NCBI RefSeq assembly: GCF_010730955.1
Contig: NZ_AP022577.1
Span: forward strand, 3,348,001 to 3,412,000
Direction of reading: 5' to 3'
Source of the DNA: Mycolicibacterium aubagnense
GTDB taxonomy: Bacteria > Actinomycetota > Actinomycetes > Mycobacteriales > Mycobacteriaceae
Length of the DNA stretch: 64,000 nucleotides
How positions within the stretch are numbered: the first letter of the stretch is position 1; every line of letters begins with the position of its first letter. A program made the position numbers and the translations under genes. This document shows, one piece after another, positions 8,588-17,766 of this stretch. The notes below the pieces were generated by a model that saw nothing but the letters and a program-made list of their open reading frames with translations, did no database searches and was not told the DNA's origin.

Positions 8588-10228
8588 ATGCGACTTCTGA
8601 CTTGGCCTGCGGCAGTGATGATCATGGGTGCCGCCCTCGGTGTTTTCGCGCCGGGGGCTGCGTGCGCCGACTCGGGGCCGTCGGGCACGACTGGGGCACA
8701 CGAGTCCGAGCACGCCGCGATCGGTACGCAAGCTCAACCCAGTCGGTATGCGCCCACCAGCGTGAACGACAAACACGAACGCCGCGCGCACAACTCGGCC
8801 GTCCTATCCGCCACGAAGTCAGAATCGAAGCCCGCGGACCCGACGGACCGGGATGAGCGATCAACAGCTCCCGTCGCTGTTGACGCGATGTCGACACCCG
8901 CCGAGGTATCCCGGTCCGGCAGGAAGACCGTCCCGCGCCCGCCCAGCACCGTGCCGCCACCTCCTCTCGAGGAAACGCCTCGCACCACGACGCTTGCTGA
9001 ACGGCACTCCCCCGAGCCCCCCACCAAAGACGCGCCGGCCTCCATGTCCGCGAAGATCGCCAGTGCTGTCGTGCCGGTAGCGCAGCCGGAGTCGAAACTC
9101 GCGGCGGTCTCAGCGATCTCCAGCCCCACGACGACCGCGAAGGCCGACCCCGCGGCGGCGATCACCCCCGCCCCTGCACCGACGTTGCTCGGTGTCGTCA
9201 CCGGACTCATTTTCGGTGTGCTCACCGATCTGGAACGACTTCTGACCGGGCCCCCTACCGTTCCGGCCGGAAGCACAGTGACGGTACGCAGCTCCACACT
9301 GCAGGTTGCGACAGGAGTAGTCGTACCGGCCGACTGGTACTACCCGGCTGGTAAGCCGCCCGAGCGGATGATCTTGCTGCAGCACGGCTTCTTCGCGATC
9401 GGTGCCATGTACAGCGAAACCGCCGCGACGCTGGCCACAGCCACAGACAGCGTCGTGGTGGTTCCGACGCTGACCTCCAATCCGTTCGCCGACGGTGGGC
9501 TGTGGGTCAACGGCGTGGGTATGCAGCAAGCGATCGCCCGGTTGTTCGTCGGCGACCGAGCCGCCCTGACTGCCAGCGCACTAGCCGCCGACTACGCCCA
9601 GCAGTACGGCCTGTCCGCTGGTGACGCGGTGCTGCCGACACAGTTTGCACTGGCCGGCCATTCCGCCGGCGGCGCATTGGTATCTGGCGCCGCGGGCTAT
9701 CTGGTGGACTACGGCGCCGCAAACGACCTCGCAGGCGTGCTGTTGTTGGACGCGGTCACTACCGGCGACCAGCTGTCGGGCGCACTGGCCAAGCTCGACG
9801 CGTATCAGCAGCAGACCGGCCGTTTCATCCCGGTCCAGGAAATCGGGTCACCGCCCAATCTGTGGAACTTCATCAGCAATGTCAACGCGACGCTGTCCCA
9901 GGTTCGGCCTGACCATTTCGCCGGTCTCGTACTGTCCGGTGGCGTCCATACCGATTCGATGGGTGGTGGCAGTGCGATCAGTGAGTTCCTCGTGCACCTG
10001 GTCGCTGGTGCCCCGATCAAGCAGAACTCACTGGCCCTGACGCAATTGTCCGGGCAATGGCTCAATGATTGGTTCTCTGGGAATACCGTCGCCGACGACA
10101 ATCTGGTACCCGGAACCACCCTCACCATTGCCACCGCAAACGGGACGGCCGTCGGCACCGTGATCGGAACCCCTGCGTCAGAACCTGCGTCGGCAGCGCC
10201 GAACGGAATCGTCCTGACGGCGTCATGA
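8588..10228 (+). CDS. Secreted alpha/beta-hydrolase-like protein with Pro/Ser-rich linker
   Basis: A 546-residue exported protein. Residues 1-27 are a signal peptide (MRLLTWPAAVMIMGAALGVF, then AACADS). Residues 28-200 are a low-complexity Pro/Ser/Thr/Lys-rich segment. From about residue 250 there is an alpha/beta-hydrolase domain with an oxyanion-type strand (MILLQHGFFAIGAMYSE) and a nucleophile elbow LAGHSAGGALVSG (Ser in GHSAG). A later DHFAGLVLSGGVHTDSMGG may hold the acid and His. A lipase or esterase acting in the envelope is likely. I chose ATG 8588 because the signal peptide begins there; the open frame reaches back to 8339. Confidence 0.75.
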   Translation: MRLLTWPAAVMIMGAALGVFAPGAACADSGPSGTTGAHESEHAAIGTQAQPSRYAPTSVNDKHERRAHNSAVLSATKSESKPADPTDRDERSTAPVAVDAMSTPAEVSRSGRKTVPRPPSTVPPPPLEETPRTTTLAERHSPEPPTKDAPASMSAKIASAVVPVAQPESKLAAVSAISSPTTTAKADPAAAITPAPAPTLLGVVTGLIFGVLTDLERLLTGPPTVPAGSTVTVRSSTLQVATGVVVPADWYYPAGKPPERMILLQHGFFAIGAMYSETAATLATATDSVVVVPTLTSNPFADGGLWVNGVGMQQAIARLFVGDRAALTASALAADYAQQYGLSAGDAVLPTQFALAGHSAGGALVSGAAGYLVDYGAANDLAGVLLLDAVTTGDQLSGALAKLDAYQQQTGRFIPVQEIGSPPNLWNFISNVNATLSQVRPDHFAGLVLSGGVHTDSMGGGSAISEFLVHLVAGAPIKQNSLALTQLSGQWLNDWFSGNTVADDNLVPGTTLTIATANGTAVGTVIGTPASEPASAAPNGIVLTAS

Positions 10229-10354
10229 CGGACTCCGCCCGATGCCTCGTGTTCCTGGCGGGCGCCGCCACCCAGGATTCGCCCGGCCCGTGCAGCAAGC
10301 ACCACACAAGTCGCCGTCTGTTATCGCAACAACGGCTAATGTGCACTCGCACAG

Positions 10355-11755
10355 GTGACCAGCCATCCTCGTCGGCGAATCACCTTTGCTCGACGAAAGG
10401 CGGTGAGGACGACGCTCAGCGAATTCTGGAGTTGGCTGGTCAATCGAGACTGGACGTTGAGCCAGATCAACACCCCGATGGAGTGGTTCGCTTTCCTGAG
10501 CATTCCGTTGTTCACCGCAGTGATCGGCTGGCTCATCAACTGGACCGGCCTGATCATGCTGTTCTACCCGGTCAACTTTCACGGATTCAGAATCCCGGGG
10601 ATGGCGGAGCTGGCACGGCTGGCGCCGCACAAACTGCAGGAGATCCCCGGTGTACTGCAGGGCGGAGTCGGCTGGCAGGGCATCGTCCCGGCGCGCGCGG
10701 CCAAGATGGGCTCGATCGCGTCCGACAAGGCCATTGCCAAGCTCGGCACACCCGCTGAGTTTTATCAACAGCTCGAACCCGAAAAGATCGCCGAGCACAT
10801 CGTCAGGCTTTTCCGGGCCGAGATTCCACAACTCGTCGATGAAGTGATGACCACCAACGACCCGAAGTTCTGGCGCAACCTCCCCACCGTCGGCAAACGC
10901 GCGATAGTCTCCCGCGTCCAGTCGCAATTGCCGGAGGTCGTGCAGTCGATCACCACCGAGATCGGCATCCACATCGACCAGCTACTCGACCCCAAGATCA
11001 TGGTGATCGAGCACTTCCGCAAGAACCCCGAGCTTGTCATCCGCGTGTTCAAGGACATCGGCCAGCGCGAGCTCAACCTGATGGTCAACTTCGGCTTCAT
11101 CTTCGGCTTCCTGCTGGGCATTCCGGTCGCGTTCATCGACCACTGGTTTCACACGTGGTGGATGCTGCCGGCGCTCGGCGTGATCGTCGGCTGGATAACC
11201 AACGCGCTCGGCATGTGGCTCATCTTCGAACCGACCGAGCCGACCCGCTACTTCGGCATCAAGTTCCAGGGCTTGTTCCTGCGGCGGCAAGAGCAGGCCG
11301 CCGAGGTGTACGCCGGGATCATCGCCGACGACGTCATCACGTTGGAACGCATCGGCGACTACCTGATCGACGGCCCGAGCGGCGACCGCACCCGCCAGAT
11401 GATGGCCACCGCTCTAGGCCCGGCCATCGACCGGGCCGCCGGGCCGATCAGGGGTGCCGCGCGGGTCGCACTCGGAGCCCAGGCTTACGACTCCATAAAG
11501 GCCGGCTTTGCCGCCGAGGCTGTCGACCGGACGCTGACACCCTTCCGAGACGAAGAGTTCTCGCGGGCACAGTCAGGAAAAATCCGCGCACTGATTGCCC
11601 AACGCACCAAAGAACTGCCCCCATCGGACTTCGTCGAGATGCTGCGCTCTGCCATCAAGGAAGATGAGTGGATGCTCTACGCACACGGCGCCATCATGGG
11701 CGCGGCCGGTGGCTTCCTTCACTACGGGATCTTCTTGGGACTTGGTGTCGCATGA
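10355..11755 (+). CDS. DUF445 family membrane protein
   Basis: A 466-residue DUF445 protein. A hydrophobic block near residues 46-72 (FAFLSIPLFTAVIGWLINWTGLIMLFY) is followed by the family signature (ARLAPHKLQEIPGVLQGGVGWQG). A central membrane pair (about 249-292, with VGWITNALGMWLIFEP repeating the GWxxNxxG motif) and a C-terminal hydrophobic tail (GAAGGFLHYGIFLGLG) complete it. Function is unknown, with a membrane-anchored role assumed. GTG 10355 lies 13 bp after a -10-like TAATGT (10337-10342); another GTG at 10403 is possible. The last codons overlap the next gene by 4 bp. Confidence 0.8.
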   Translation: MTSHPRRRITFARRKAVRTTLSEFWSWLVNRDWTLSQINTPMEWFAFLSIPLFTAVIGWLINWTGLIMLFYPVNFHGFRIPGMAELARLAPHKLQEIPGVLQGGVGWQGIVPARAAKMGSIASDKAIAKLGTPAEFYQQLEPEKIAEHIVRLFRAEIPQLVDEVMTTNDPKFWRNLPTVGKRAIVSRVQSQLPEVVQSITTEIGIHIDQLLDPKIMVIEHFRKNPELVIRVFKDIGQRELNLMVNFGFIFGFLLGIPVAFIDHWFHTWWMLPALGVIVGWITNALGMWLIFEPTEPTRYFGIKFQGLFLRRQEQAAEVYAGIIADDVITLERIGDYLIDGPSGDRTRQMMATALGPAIDRAAGPIRGAARVALGAQAYDSIKAGFAAEAVDRTLTPFRDEEFSRAQSGKIRALIAQRTKELPPSDFVEMLRSAIKEDEWMLYAHGAIMGAAGGFLHYGIFLGLGVA

Positions 11756-12726
11756 GTACTGACAATCGTCGGAGTTCCGGACGGCGCCACGCCCAGTGGG
11801 GACCGTTCAGCGCCACGTTCTCTCCGCCGCCGGAGCAGTCCTCGTCGCTTTTACCCGCGGGCACCGACATCGGCGAAGCACTGCCCGGCCTCGTCCGCCT
11901 GGCCGCGACGGCCTGGGTGCGTACCGCGGAATGGACCCTGGTTGCCGGACTCAAAACAGGTCGTCGCGCACTTGAGATAGCCGCTGACCCGGCATCGGCA
12001 GCCGACTCCGCACGCGAGCTGATATCCGGCGTCGCCCAAGCAGGCGCCGTTTTCGGCGATCTGGCCAAGGCGGTCTCCAATGGAGTCTCGTTGTCGCAGG
12101 CCGTCGTCGAGGTCAGTGCCTCGCTCACCGAGACCGTGACGACGCACGAAGTTTCGTATCGGCAAGAGGCGGAAGAAGAGCGCCAACAGCAGATGGAGCA
12201 ATCGCTGCGCGCTCAGGGCCAGGCACTGCTCTCACGCTCACGCGACGTGTGGAACACCGAGCGCAGCCACCCCGCGTATTCGCGCATCCTGGAAGAGATG
12301 GCACCCGACGAGGCCCGCATCCTGCTGTTGCTGCTGCGCGGCGGACCGCAACCGGCGGTCGACATCCGTACGGGTGGCCCCATCGGCATGGTGTCCTCGA
12401 GATTGGTGGCTCCTGGCCTCAATATGATCGGCCCGCGCGCGGGGCTGCGGTATCTGGACCAGGTCCCCGCCTACCTCAACAATCTGTTCCGGCTGGGACT
12501 GATCTGGTTTTCGCAGGAACAACTGCGTGACCCGCTCGAATACCAGGTGGTCGAGGCGCAGCCGGATGTGCTGGCCGCGATGCACTCGGTGCGCGCGCAC
12601 AAGGTCGTCCGCCGCTCGATCCACCTCACGCCGTTCGGCATCGACTTCTGCCGTGCCTGCCTGGTGGCAGCGGACGAAGACGTCGCGGTCCTGCCCGAAC
12701 ATCAGGCGCCGAACGTCATCGACTGA
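11752..12726 (+). CDS. Abi-alpha / DUF4393-like protein
   Basis: A 324-residue protein starting in the ATGA overlap with the DUF445 gene, so the pair is translationally coupled. Its second half (IHPAYSRILEEMAPDEARIL-like helix, then LLLLRGGPQPAVDIRTGG and a C-terminal LTPFGIDFCRACL) matches my memory of DUF4393, also called Abi-alpha, a family named after an abortive-infection gene but mostly uncharacterised. The N-terminal half is Ala-rich and helical (LVRLAATAWVRTAEWTLVAGLKTGRRALEIA) and may contact membranes. The pairing with DUF445 suggests a common envelope function rather than phage defence. That last point is inference. Confidence 0.65.
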   Translation: MSTDNRRSSGRRHAQWGPFSATFSPPPEQSSSLLPAGTDIGEALPGLVRLAATAWVRTAEWTLVAGLKTGRRALEIAADPASAADSARELISGVAQAGAVFGDLAKAVSNGVSLSQAVVEVSASLTETVTTHEVSYRQEAEEERQQQMEQSLRAQGQALLSRSRDVWNTERSHPAYSRILEEMAPDEARILLLLLRGGPQPAVDIRTGGPIGMVSSRLVAPGLNMIGPRAGLRYLDQVPAYLNNLFRLGLIWFSQEQLRDPLEYQVVEAQPDVLAAMHSVRAHKVVRRSIHLTPFGIDFCRACLVAADEDVAVLPEHQAPNVID

Positions 12727-12762
12727 GCGCCGTCAGCAGTGTGCTTTGCCGTGGTTGAGCTT

Positions 12763-13581
12763 TCAGCCCGGCAACAGCCGGAGTTGGCGGGCCCTCTCCA
12801 GAATGATCTTGGCGCGGTTCAATCGAGGTAAGTCGCTGCCGTCCTTGGGCTTTCCGCCTCGGCTGTTGAATTGATCGACGAACTCCTGCGCCCAGCTGAT
12901 GTCAGAATCAGACGGGCTCAGCCCAATGTTGATGGTGTCGGCGTCGGACGAGCGCAGCGCGAGCTTGCCCGTCATACCCATGCGTCTGGTCAATGCCACC
13001 CCGTCGGCAAGCTCGTCCGGATCGCGCGTCGGCCCGTCGATCGGACCTGGGATGTGCGCCGCCCGCGAGGCCACAACCAGTTGCGAACGGCTATAGGCGA
13101 GCGCCAACGGGTCCTGCTCCACCCCGATGTCCAGCGTGTAGTCGTTGACGCCGAATGCAATACGAAAGCACGGTCGGGCCGCAGCGATGTCATGGACGCG
13201 GGACAGCCCACGCGCGGTTTCGATCAGCGCGATGACCGGCAACTCGCCGCCGAGCCGGTTCGCGGTGTCCCACATGTGGTTTCCGCCTTCGGTCTTGGCC
13301 AGCACGACGCCCTTCATGCCGCGGCAATCGGCCAGGGCGCGGCAGTCCGACGACCAGAAATCACTCGACGCGTCGTTGATCCGGACCCAGGCCTGCGCAC
13401 CCGAGTTCAGGAATTCGATGACTCGGTCCCGTGCCGCCTCTTTCTCATTGGGCGCGACGGCGTCCTCGAGATCGAGTATCACCTCGTCGGATCTGGTGGT
13501 CGTCACTACTGCCCCGAGATCCGGCTCGCGCGACGGATTGACGAGGAGCCAAGAGCGCGAGACCTTCGAGTTCACGGCCAT
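12763..13581 (-). CDS. CitE-like lyase (HpcH/HpaI aldolase superfamily)
   Basis: A 272-residue TIM-barrel protein of the citrate lyase beta-subunit-like type. It shows the start SRSWLLVNPSRE, the metal/CoA-site strand VILDLEDAVAPNEKEAARDRV, the Arg-containing AWVRINDASSDF and the Glu strand LPVIALIETARGL with FGVNDYTLDIG. Stand-alone CitE proteins in mycobacteria act on acyl-CoA substrates such as citramalyl-CoA or malyl-CoA. The exact substrate is not readable. It converges on the DUF4393 gene with a 36-bp gap. Confidence 0.82.
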   Translation of the reverse strand: MAVNSKVSRSWLLVNPSREPDLGAVVTTTRSDEVILDLEDAVAPNEKEAARDRVIEFLNSGAQAWVRINDASSDFWSSDCRALADCRGMKGVVLAKTEGGNHMWDTANRLGGELPVIALIETARGLSRVHDIAAARPCFRIAFGVNDYTLDIGVEQDPLALAYSRSQLVVASRAAHIPGPIDGPTRDPDELADGVALTRRMGMTGKLALRSSDADTINIGLSPSDSDISWAQEFVDQFNSRGGKPKDGSDLPRLNRAKIILERARQLRLLPG

Positions 13582-13781
13582 TGCGTCAGGTTAGACGCCG
13601 GTCGAGGTGCAGCCAACATGGAAGCCGCCCATCGGGTCCGAATCGACTGGTGCCTGCAGGCTGCCGCTTCGCTCGCTGAACTGCAGGGACGCACACCGAT
13701 CTCAGAACGCGGGCTCGGCCGAATTCATGCTGACCAGCGCACCTAACCGACGATCGGTCCAGCGTCTCAGGCCAAAACCGA

Positions 13782-14435
13782 TTACTGCCCAGTCCCATGA
13801 CTGGGCAGGATGAACTGGAAGTTGTCCAGAATGGCCTGCTTGTCGGCGATGTACGCCGGGTTATCCGGTTCGCTGGTCTGCACGGTCAGTGTTGCGGCCC
13901 ATACTTTGTGCCCGTCTGCCGCGGCAGTGACCAGCGCCGTCACCGCGTGGCCTCGAAGCGTGTAGGTGATCGTTGCACTCGGGTGCCCACACACGGTTCC
14001 CGGTGTCCGACTCGCAACAGCGATGCCGTTCTGCGCAGCGCCGGCGATCTCGGCATCGATGCCTTGCTGGGCATTGGCGACCTTGCCGGTCAGATCTTCC
14101 AGGGTCACTACCGCGTTCGGCGTGAAGTCGTTGGCCCGCAGCGCCTCGTTGGCAACGAGCCCACGGATGACCGGTGAATCCATCGAAGCCGAATTGGCCC
14201 ACCCCGACGGAGTGGGAAGTGCCAACGTCGGCTCGCCGGGTGCCTTCGGATCCAAGGTGGTCAGCGGGACATTTCCAGTCGTGCATCCGACCGCGCTGGC
14301 CCCAGCCGACGACGACACTGCAGTTGTCGAGGCCGCCGAGCTTGACGCCCCGGTCGCCGGCTGTTGCGACGAGCATCCCGCGGCCACAACAACCACGCCA
14401 CACAACACCCCGAAAATTCGCTCATGACTACTCAC
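13782..14435 (-). CDS. LpqN/LpqT family lipoprotein
   Basis: A 217-residue lipoprotein with signal MSSHERIFGVLCGVVVVAAG and lipobox cysteine at residue 21 (VAAGC). After a Ser/Thr/Ala-rich linker the mature part has the LpqN-type fold: LALPTPSGWANSASM, then AVVTLEDLTGKV, then CGHPSATITYTLRG, and a final IADKQAILDNFQFI. Members are mycobacterial cell-envelope lipoproteins, some of them involved in envelope biogenesis. The gene lies 81 bp downstream of the small membrane genes of the next operon and on the same strand; whether it is cotranscribed is unclear. Confidence 0.78.
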   Translation of the reverse strand: MSSHERIFGVLCGVVVVAAGCSSQQPATGASSSAASTTAVSSSAGASAVGCTTGNVPLTTLDPKAPGEPTLALPTPSGWANSASMDSPVIRGLVANEALRANDFTPNAVVTLEDLTGKVANAQQGIDAEIAGAAQNGIAVASRTPGTVCGHPSATITYTLRGHAVTALVTAAADGHKVWAATLTVQTSEPDNPAYIADKQAILDNFQFILPSHGTGQ

Positions 14436-14516
14436 CGGCCACCTCTTTCCATCGCGCTATCCCAATCTTCAGTACTTGTCATGCTTATTACGACTCTTGC
14501 GCAGTCGCCTCAACGG

Positions 14517-14798
14517 TCAGGTGATTTTTGCCAACGATTCACTGCCTAACGGTGTATAGCGAAGAACAAACAGGAATCGGGCAAACAAGAACACAAAAAT
14601 GTAGCCGAAGGCAACGGCGAAGTTGGGGGACACGAATAGGAACAGTGCTGCAGCACCAACAGGAGCCAACCACGAGCGCGCGGTCGGCATCTGTTTATAT
14701 GCGTCGTTATTCGAGTTGAATACCGGCGAGACCATGACTACATAATTCAGGACCAATACCAGGTAAAACAAGGCCTTGAGTACTCCCGCGGCCGTCAT
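14517..14798 (-). CDS. Small membrane protein 3 (candidate immunity protein)
   Basis: A 93-residue protein with three predicted membrane helices (LKALFYLVLVLNYVVMV, WLAPVGAAALFLFVSPNF, FGYIFVFLFARFLFVL). The start ATG at 14798 overlaps the stop of the preceding gene (ATGA), so they are coupled. It shares layout with the protein at 15137-15493: helix, short polar stretch ending in a P-T/S-x-x-S-W-x-x-P motif, then LFFLV(A/S)PNxA. It is therefore a diverged tandem copy. Base composition is visibly more AT-rich than in flanking genes. Position downstream of the large toxin-like protein suggests immunity, as inference. Confidence 0.6.
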   Translation of the reverse strand: MTAAGVLKALFYLVLVLNYVVMVSPVFNSNNDAYKQMPTARSWLAPVGAAALFLFVSPNFAVAFGYIFVFLFARFLFVLRYTPLGSESLAKIT

Positions 14799-15070
14799 GA
14801 CGGGCCAGCGGTGAATAAGCTGGTGTACCGGCGCTTTACCAGCTGAGCGATATTTAGAAGAATGATAAATGCACCGCATAGTGTGCCGATTCTCAATGGT
14901 TGCGACTGCATTAATTCGTACATTCCAACAGCGCTCAGCAAAAGGAAAGCAACACCGCCAGCAGCCAGGGCAACCAAGTGCGCCAGCGATATATTAGCAC
15001 TTACCTGCAGAAGAGTAAGCGTGACGAGCAGCCCGATACATCCGACTACCACCGACGTTATCGTTAACAT
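14795..15070 (-). CDS. Small membrane protein 2 (candidate immunity protein)
   Basis: A 91-residue, almost wholly hydrophobic protein with three helices (SVVVGCIGLLVTLTLLQV, LVALAAGGVAFLLLSAVGM, IGTLCGAFIILLNIAQLV) and a basic tail (KRRYTSLF). It overlaps the next gene by 4 bp and follows the 15137-15493 gene after 66 bp. I do not recognise a family. Codon use is more AT-rich than the surroundings. It belongs to the row of three small membrane genes at the end of the toxin-like operon. Confidence 0.55.
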   Translation of the reverse strand: MLTITSVVVGCIGLLVTLTLLQVSANISLAHLVALAAGGVAFLLLSAVGMYELMQSQPLRIGTLCGAFIILLNIAQLVKRRYTSLFTAGPS

Positions 15071-15136
15071 AGGCCAATTCCCGTTCCCATCAACCGATTA
15101 AATTCCGCGGACACCATGCGGGCAGGTGAAGCACCT

Positions 15137-15493
15137 TCAACGGTTCGCCTCGTCGCCGCTGTCCTTCATCCGTTTTTCATATCGATTCACCCTCTTTGGC
15201 GCATATCCCACCCGGCGCGCTATCCAACTGCATAGTCTATTTTGAACATCAGTAGTGAAGAAAATGGCGATCGCCCTGAATCCAAGTACGATAACGACAC
15301 TTCCTGCCGCTATTGCAGGGTTCGGCGCCACCAGGAAGAACAGCAGGGATACACAAAGTGGCAGTATCCATGACGTCTTCGAAGGCACGGTTTTATGAAA
15401 GTCGCCCTTGAAGGTAAAAGCTATCGCGACAATGAAGTTGACGATTGCAACAAGCGCGAACGCACCCGTCATACCGTGGCCACTGTGCTCCAT
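15137..15493 (-). CDS. Small membrane protein 1 (candidate immunity protein)
   Basis: A 118-residue protein with helices FALVAIVNFIVAIAFTF, WILPLCVSLLFFLVAPNPAIA and AGSVVIVLGFRAIAIFF and a basic, probably cytoplasmic tail (RRVGYAPKRVNRYEKRM). It begins 34 bp after the stop of the 725-residue toxin-like gene. The SKTSWILPLCVSLLFFLVAPNP region resembles ARSWLAPVGAAALFLFVSPNF in the gene at 14517-14798, so the two are diverged copies. Immunity to the upstream protein is inferred from position, size and composition only. Confidence 0.6.
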   Translation of the reverse strand: MEHSGHGMTGAFALVAIVNFIVAIAFTFKGDFHKTVPSKTSWILPLCVSLLFFLVAPNPAIAAGSVVIVLGFRAIAIFFTTDVQNRLCSWIARRVGYAPKRVNRYEKRMKDSGDEANR

Positions 15494-15527
15494 GACATCC
15501 CTCTACCTAGGTGTTGAATCAATCCTC

Positions 15528-17705
15528 TCACCAACTAAAGAAGTCTCCGACAGCGCTCGCTGCCGACGACAGTGCCGACCCGACCGACCGGGCCCCCTTG
15601 CCGAGCGCTTCTCCCGCTACAGAACCAAAACCACTGCCGAGGAACCCGCCGACGACGCCGCCCACCACGCCGCCAATAACGGTGCCCGGCCCGGGAAGAA
15701 AGGACCCGATCGCAGCTCCGGCCAGCGCACCGGCTTCGGCCCCACCCCAAGCGCCAAGCAGGGACCCCGCAGTCTTACCGACCGTTTCAGGTATCGGGGC
15801 ACCATTGGCCAACTCGTAAACGGCCTGTCCTGCCTCCAGGACGCGGCCGATATTCGTAAATCTCTTTCCTGCTTTTTCGAGCGTTTCCGCAGTTTCCCGG
15901 GTCAGCGCCCCCACACTCTTTGCGTTATCACCCCAGTGAGCACCGGTGGGGCTGTATTCAGCACGGGCAGTCAAACCGTCACCAAGTTGGCCCATATGGA
16001 AATCGGCGGGTAACGGATCAAGGCTTTCCCCGCCCTTCTCCGCCAGCTTTTCTGCGCCTTGTTCCCGGGCCTTAGTCGACTGCTGCGTCGCTTGTTGCGC
16101 AGCTTGTGTGCTGCGTTGGGTGGTCTGCTGCGTCGCTTGCTGAGTTGCCTGTTGACCTGCTTGTTGACCCGCTTGCTGTGATCCTCGTCGGGTGGCCGCG
16201 GCAGCTAGGTCAGTGGGGTCTATGGGGTTGTTGGGCTCCTTTTTCGGAGTGGTGGGTTTCTGATTGGGCGGCTGCTGCTGGAGGGTTTGCCCCTGCTGTG
16301 CGGGTTGGTTCTGCTGAGCGGATTGCGGCTGCCCTTGGGGTTGCTGAGCCGGTTGTTGGGCGGGTTGTTGCGGCCCCTGTTGGACCGGGGCTTCCTGCGC
16401 CGGCTGTTGTGGTGCTTGCGCGGGCTGCTGGGCCGGGGCTTGCTGGGACCCAGCGGGTGCCTGCTGAGGTGCGGGCGCCTGCGCCGACGGTGGGGCGTCG
16501 TAGTTCGGCGGCTGGACACCGTTGGCCGGCGGGCCGGGTTGACCTTGAGCGGGGTATTGGGGATAGCCGCCCTGCGCCGGGCTTTGACCGGTGGCCGGGT
16601 TGTACAGCGAGATGCCGTTGCTCTGGTCCAGGCCCGGGTAGGAGTTGGCTCCGCCTTGGTATTGCCCTGGAGGGTCGGGCATTTGGGGCGGCTGAAACTG
16701 TGATCCATTGGGCCCGAACGAGTTTGTCCCGCCGTTGCCGCCGCCGCAGTCCGGTGGGCAATCCGCGCGGGCACGGGGCACCGCGCCGGGCCCGGTGTAA
16801 GCATCGGGGACGGCCAAACCGAACGCGGTGGCCGAGAACCATAGCAGTGCAACGACTCCGGCTCCGGCGGAGATCTGGCCCATCGGGGTGGCTCCGCCAC
16901 CAGGGGTGTGCGGCCGGTGCGCCCACGTCCACCACCCGGACAGGGCACCCCACCACCAGGTGTTCGCCAACAACCCGGCGGTCAGGATGCCCACGATCGC
17001 GGTGAGCGCGGCCCATAGGTCATCGCCGGCCAGCCACCCCGTCACGTGGGGCACGATGTACCCGGACAAGGCAATCACGGCGGCGACGCCGGCCAGCAGC
17101 ATCAAACCCAGGCCCGGGCGTGAGGACCACCAGGACGCCCACCGATCACGAACAGAACCGCCGGTGGTATCGGCGCCACGCGGGCGGGCACCCGAACTCG
17201 ACCACACCAGCCCGACAAGGCTTTTGGCGCCGCCGAACAAGAGTGCTCCGGCGACGGCGATCAGCGCGATCTGGACCAGCGCCGAAATCAACGTCCAGCT
17301 CTCGGCGGCGCCGGTGGTGTGGGCCCACCAGGCGGCGGCATTTCCGCGCAGTACCCACCACACCCCGACGGCGCCAAGGACTATCGCGGCGAGCGCGCGC
17401 ACGAGGGCCGGCACCCCGGACGCCGCCATGGCTGCGGCCGCGATGATGGGGGCCAGCGCCCTCTGCAGCAGGGTGATGCCTTTACCCAGAGCGGTGAACG
17501 CCGCCAGCAGCAGCACCACAGAACCCACAGACACGCCGCCCGAGGAGAGCACGTGCAGCCCCCAGACCCCGGCGACAAGAAGAGCTGCCCCCGTGGTCCC
17601 GGCAGCGAAGCCCGTCAGCGCCGGCGGAGCAGCAGCGTTCGCCGCCGCAGGCTCGGTGACTGGCTCGACGATATCGTGGCCGCCACCCGTGGTTGTCGCG
17701 CTCAT
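15528..17705 (-). CDS. Large multi-membrane, Gln-rich, glycine-zipper protein (toxin-like)
   Basis: A 725-residue protein starting at ATG 17705 behind GAAAGG. The open frame continues upstream to 18101 but lies over the preceding gene. Residues 33-300 hold about seven or eight membrane helices. A Cys pair (CPPDC, 316-320) is followed by a Pro/Gln/Gly-rich stretch (about 330-490) and a Gln-Ala repeat (QQAGQQ, QQATQQ; 509-545). The C-terminal 165 residues change character: a charged helical part (SVGALTRETAETLEKAGKRF) leads into a glycine-zipper membrane segment (about 645-700) and ends DFFSW. The layout resembles polymorphic toxins that carry a variable pore-forming end. A VirB6/TrbL-like transfer protein is an alternative. 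It is followed by three small membrane genes. Confidence 0.6.
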   Translation of the reverse strand: MSATTTGGGHDIVEPVTEPAAANAAAPPALTGFAAGTTGAALLVAGVWGLHVLSSGGVSVGSVVLLLAAFTALGKGITLLQRALAPIIAAAAMAASGVPALVRALAAIVLGAVGVWWVLRGNAAAWWAHTTGAAESWTLISALVQIALIAVAGALLFGGAKSLVGLVWSSSGARPRGADTTGGSVRDRWASWWSSRPGLGLMLLAGVAAVIALSGYIVPHVTGWLAGDDLWAALTAIVGILTAGLLANTWWWGALSGWWTWAHRPHTPGGGATPMGQISAGAGVVALLWFSATAFGLAVPDAYTGPGAVPRARADCPPDCGGGNGGTNSFGPNGSQFQPPQMPDPPGQYQGGANSYPGLDQSNGISLYNPATGQSPAQGGYPQYPAQGQPGPPANGVQPPNYDAPPSAQAPAPQQAPAGSQQAPAQQPAQAPQQPAQEAPVQQGPQQPAQQPAQQPQGQPQSAQQNQPAQQGQTLQQQPPNQKPTTPKKEPNNPIDPTDLAAAATRRGSQQAGQQAGQQATQQATQQTTQRSTQAAQQATQQSTKAREQGAEKLAEKGGESLDPLPADFHMGQLGDGLTARAEYSPTGAHWGDNAKSVGALTRETAETLEKAGKRFTNIGRVLEAGQAVYELANGAPIPETVGKTAGSLLGAWGGAEAGALAGAAIGSFLPGPGTVIGGVVGGVVGGFLGSGFGSVAGEALGKGARSVGSALSSAASAVGDFFSW

Positions 17706-17766
17706 GCTCTGGCCTTTCGTCCCGGCAGGAGACCTGCGAAAGCTACAGTGCTGGAGCCTGTTTTGG

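Noticed and set aside
16060..16240. Short tandem repeats that might suggest a CRISPR or satellite
   Set aside because: They encode QQA-type repeats inside the 725-residue protein; units are irregular and there are no spacers.
16106..17005. A 299-codon plus-strand frame
   Set aside because: Antisense shadow of the Pro/Gln-rich and membrane parts of the 725-residue protein.
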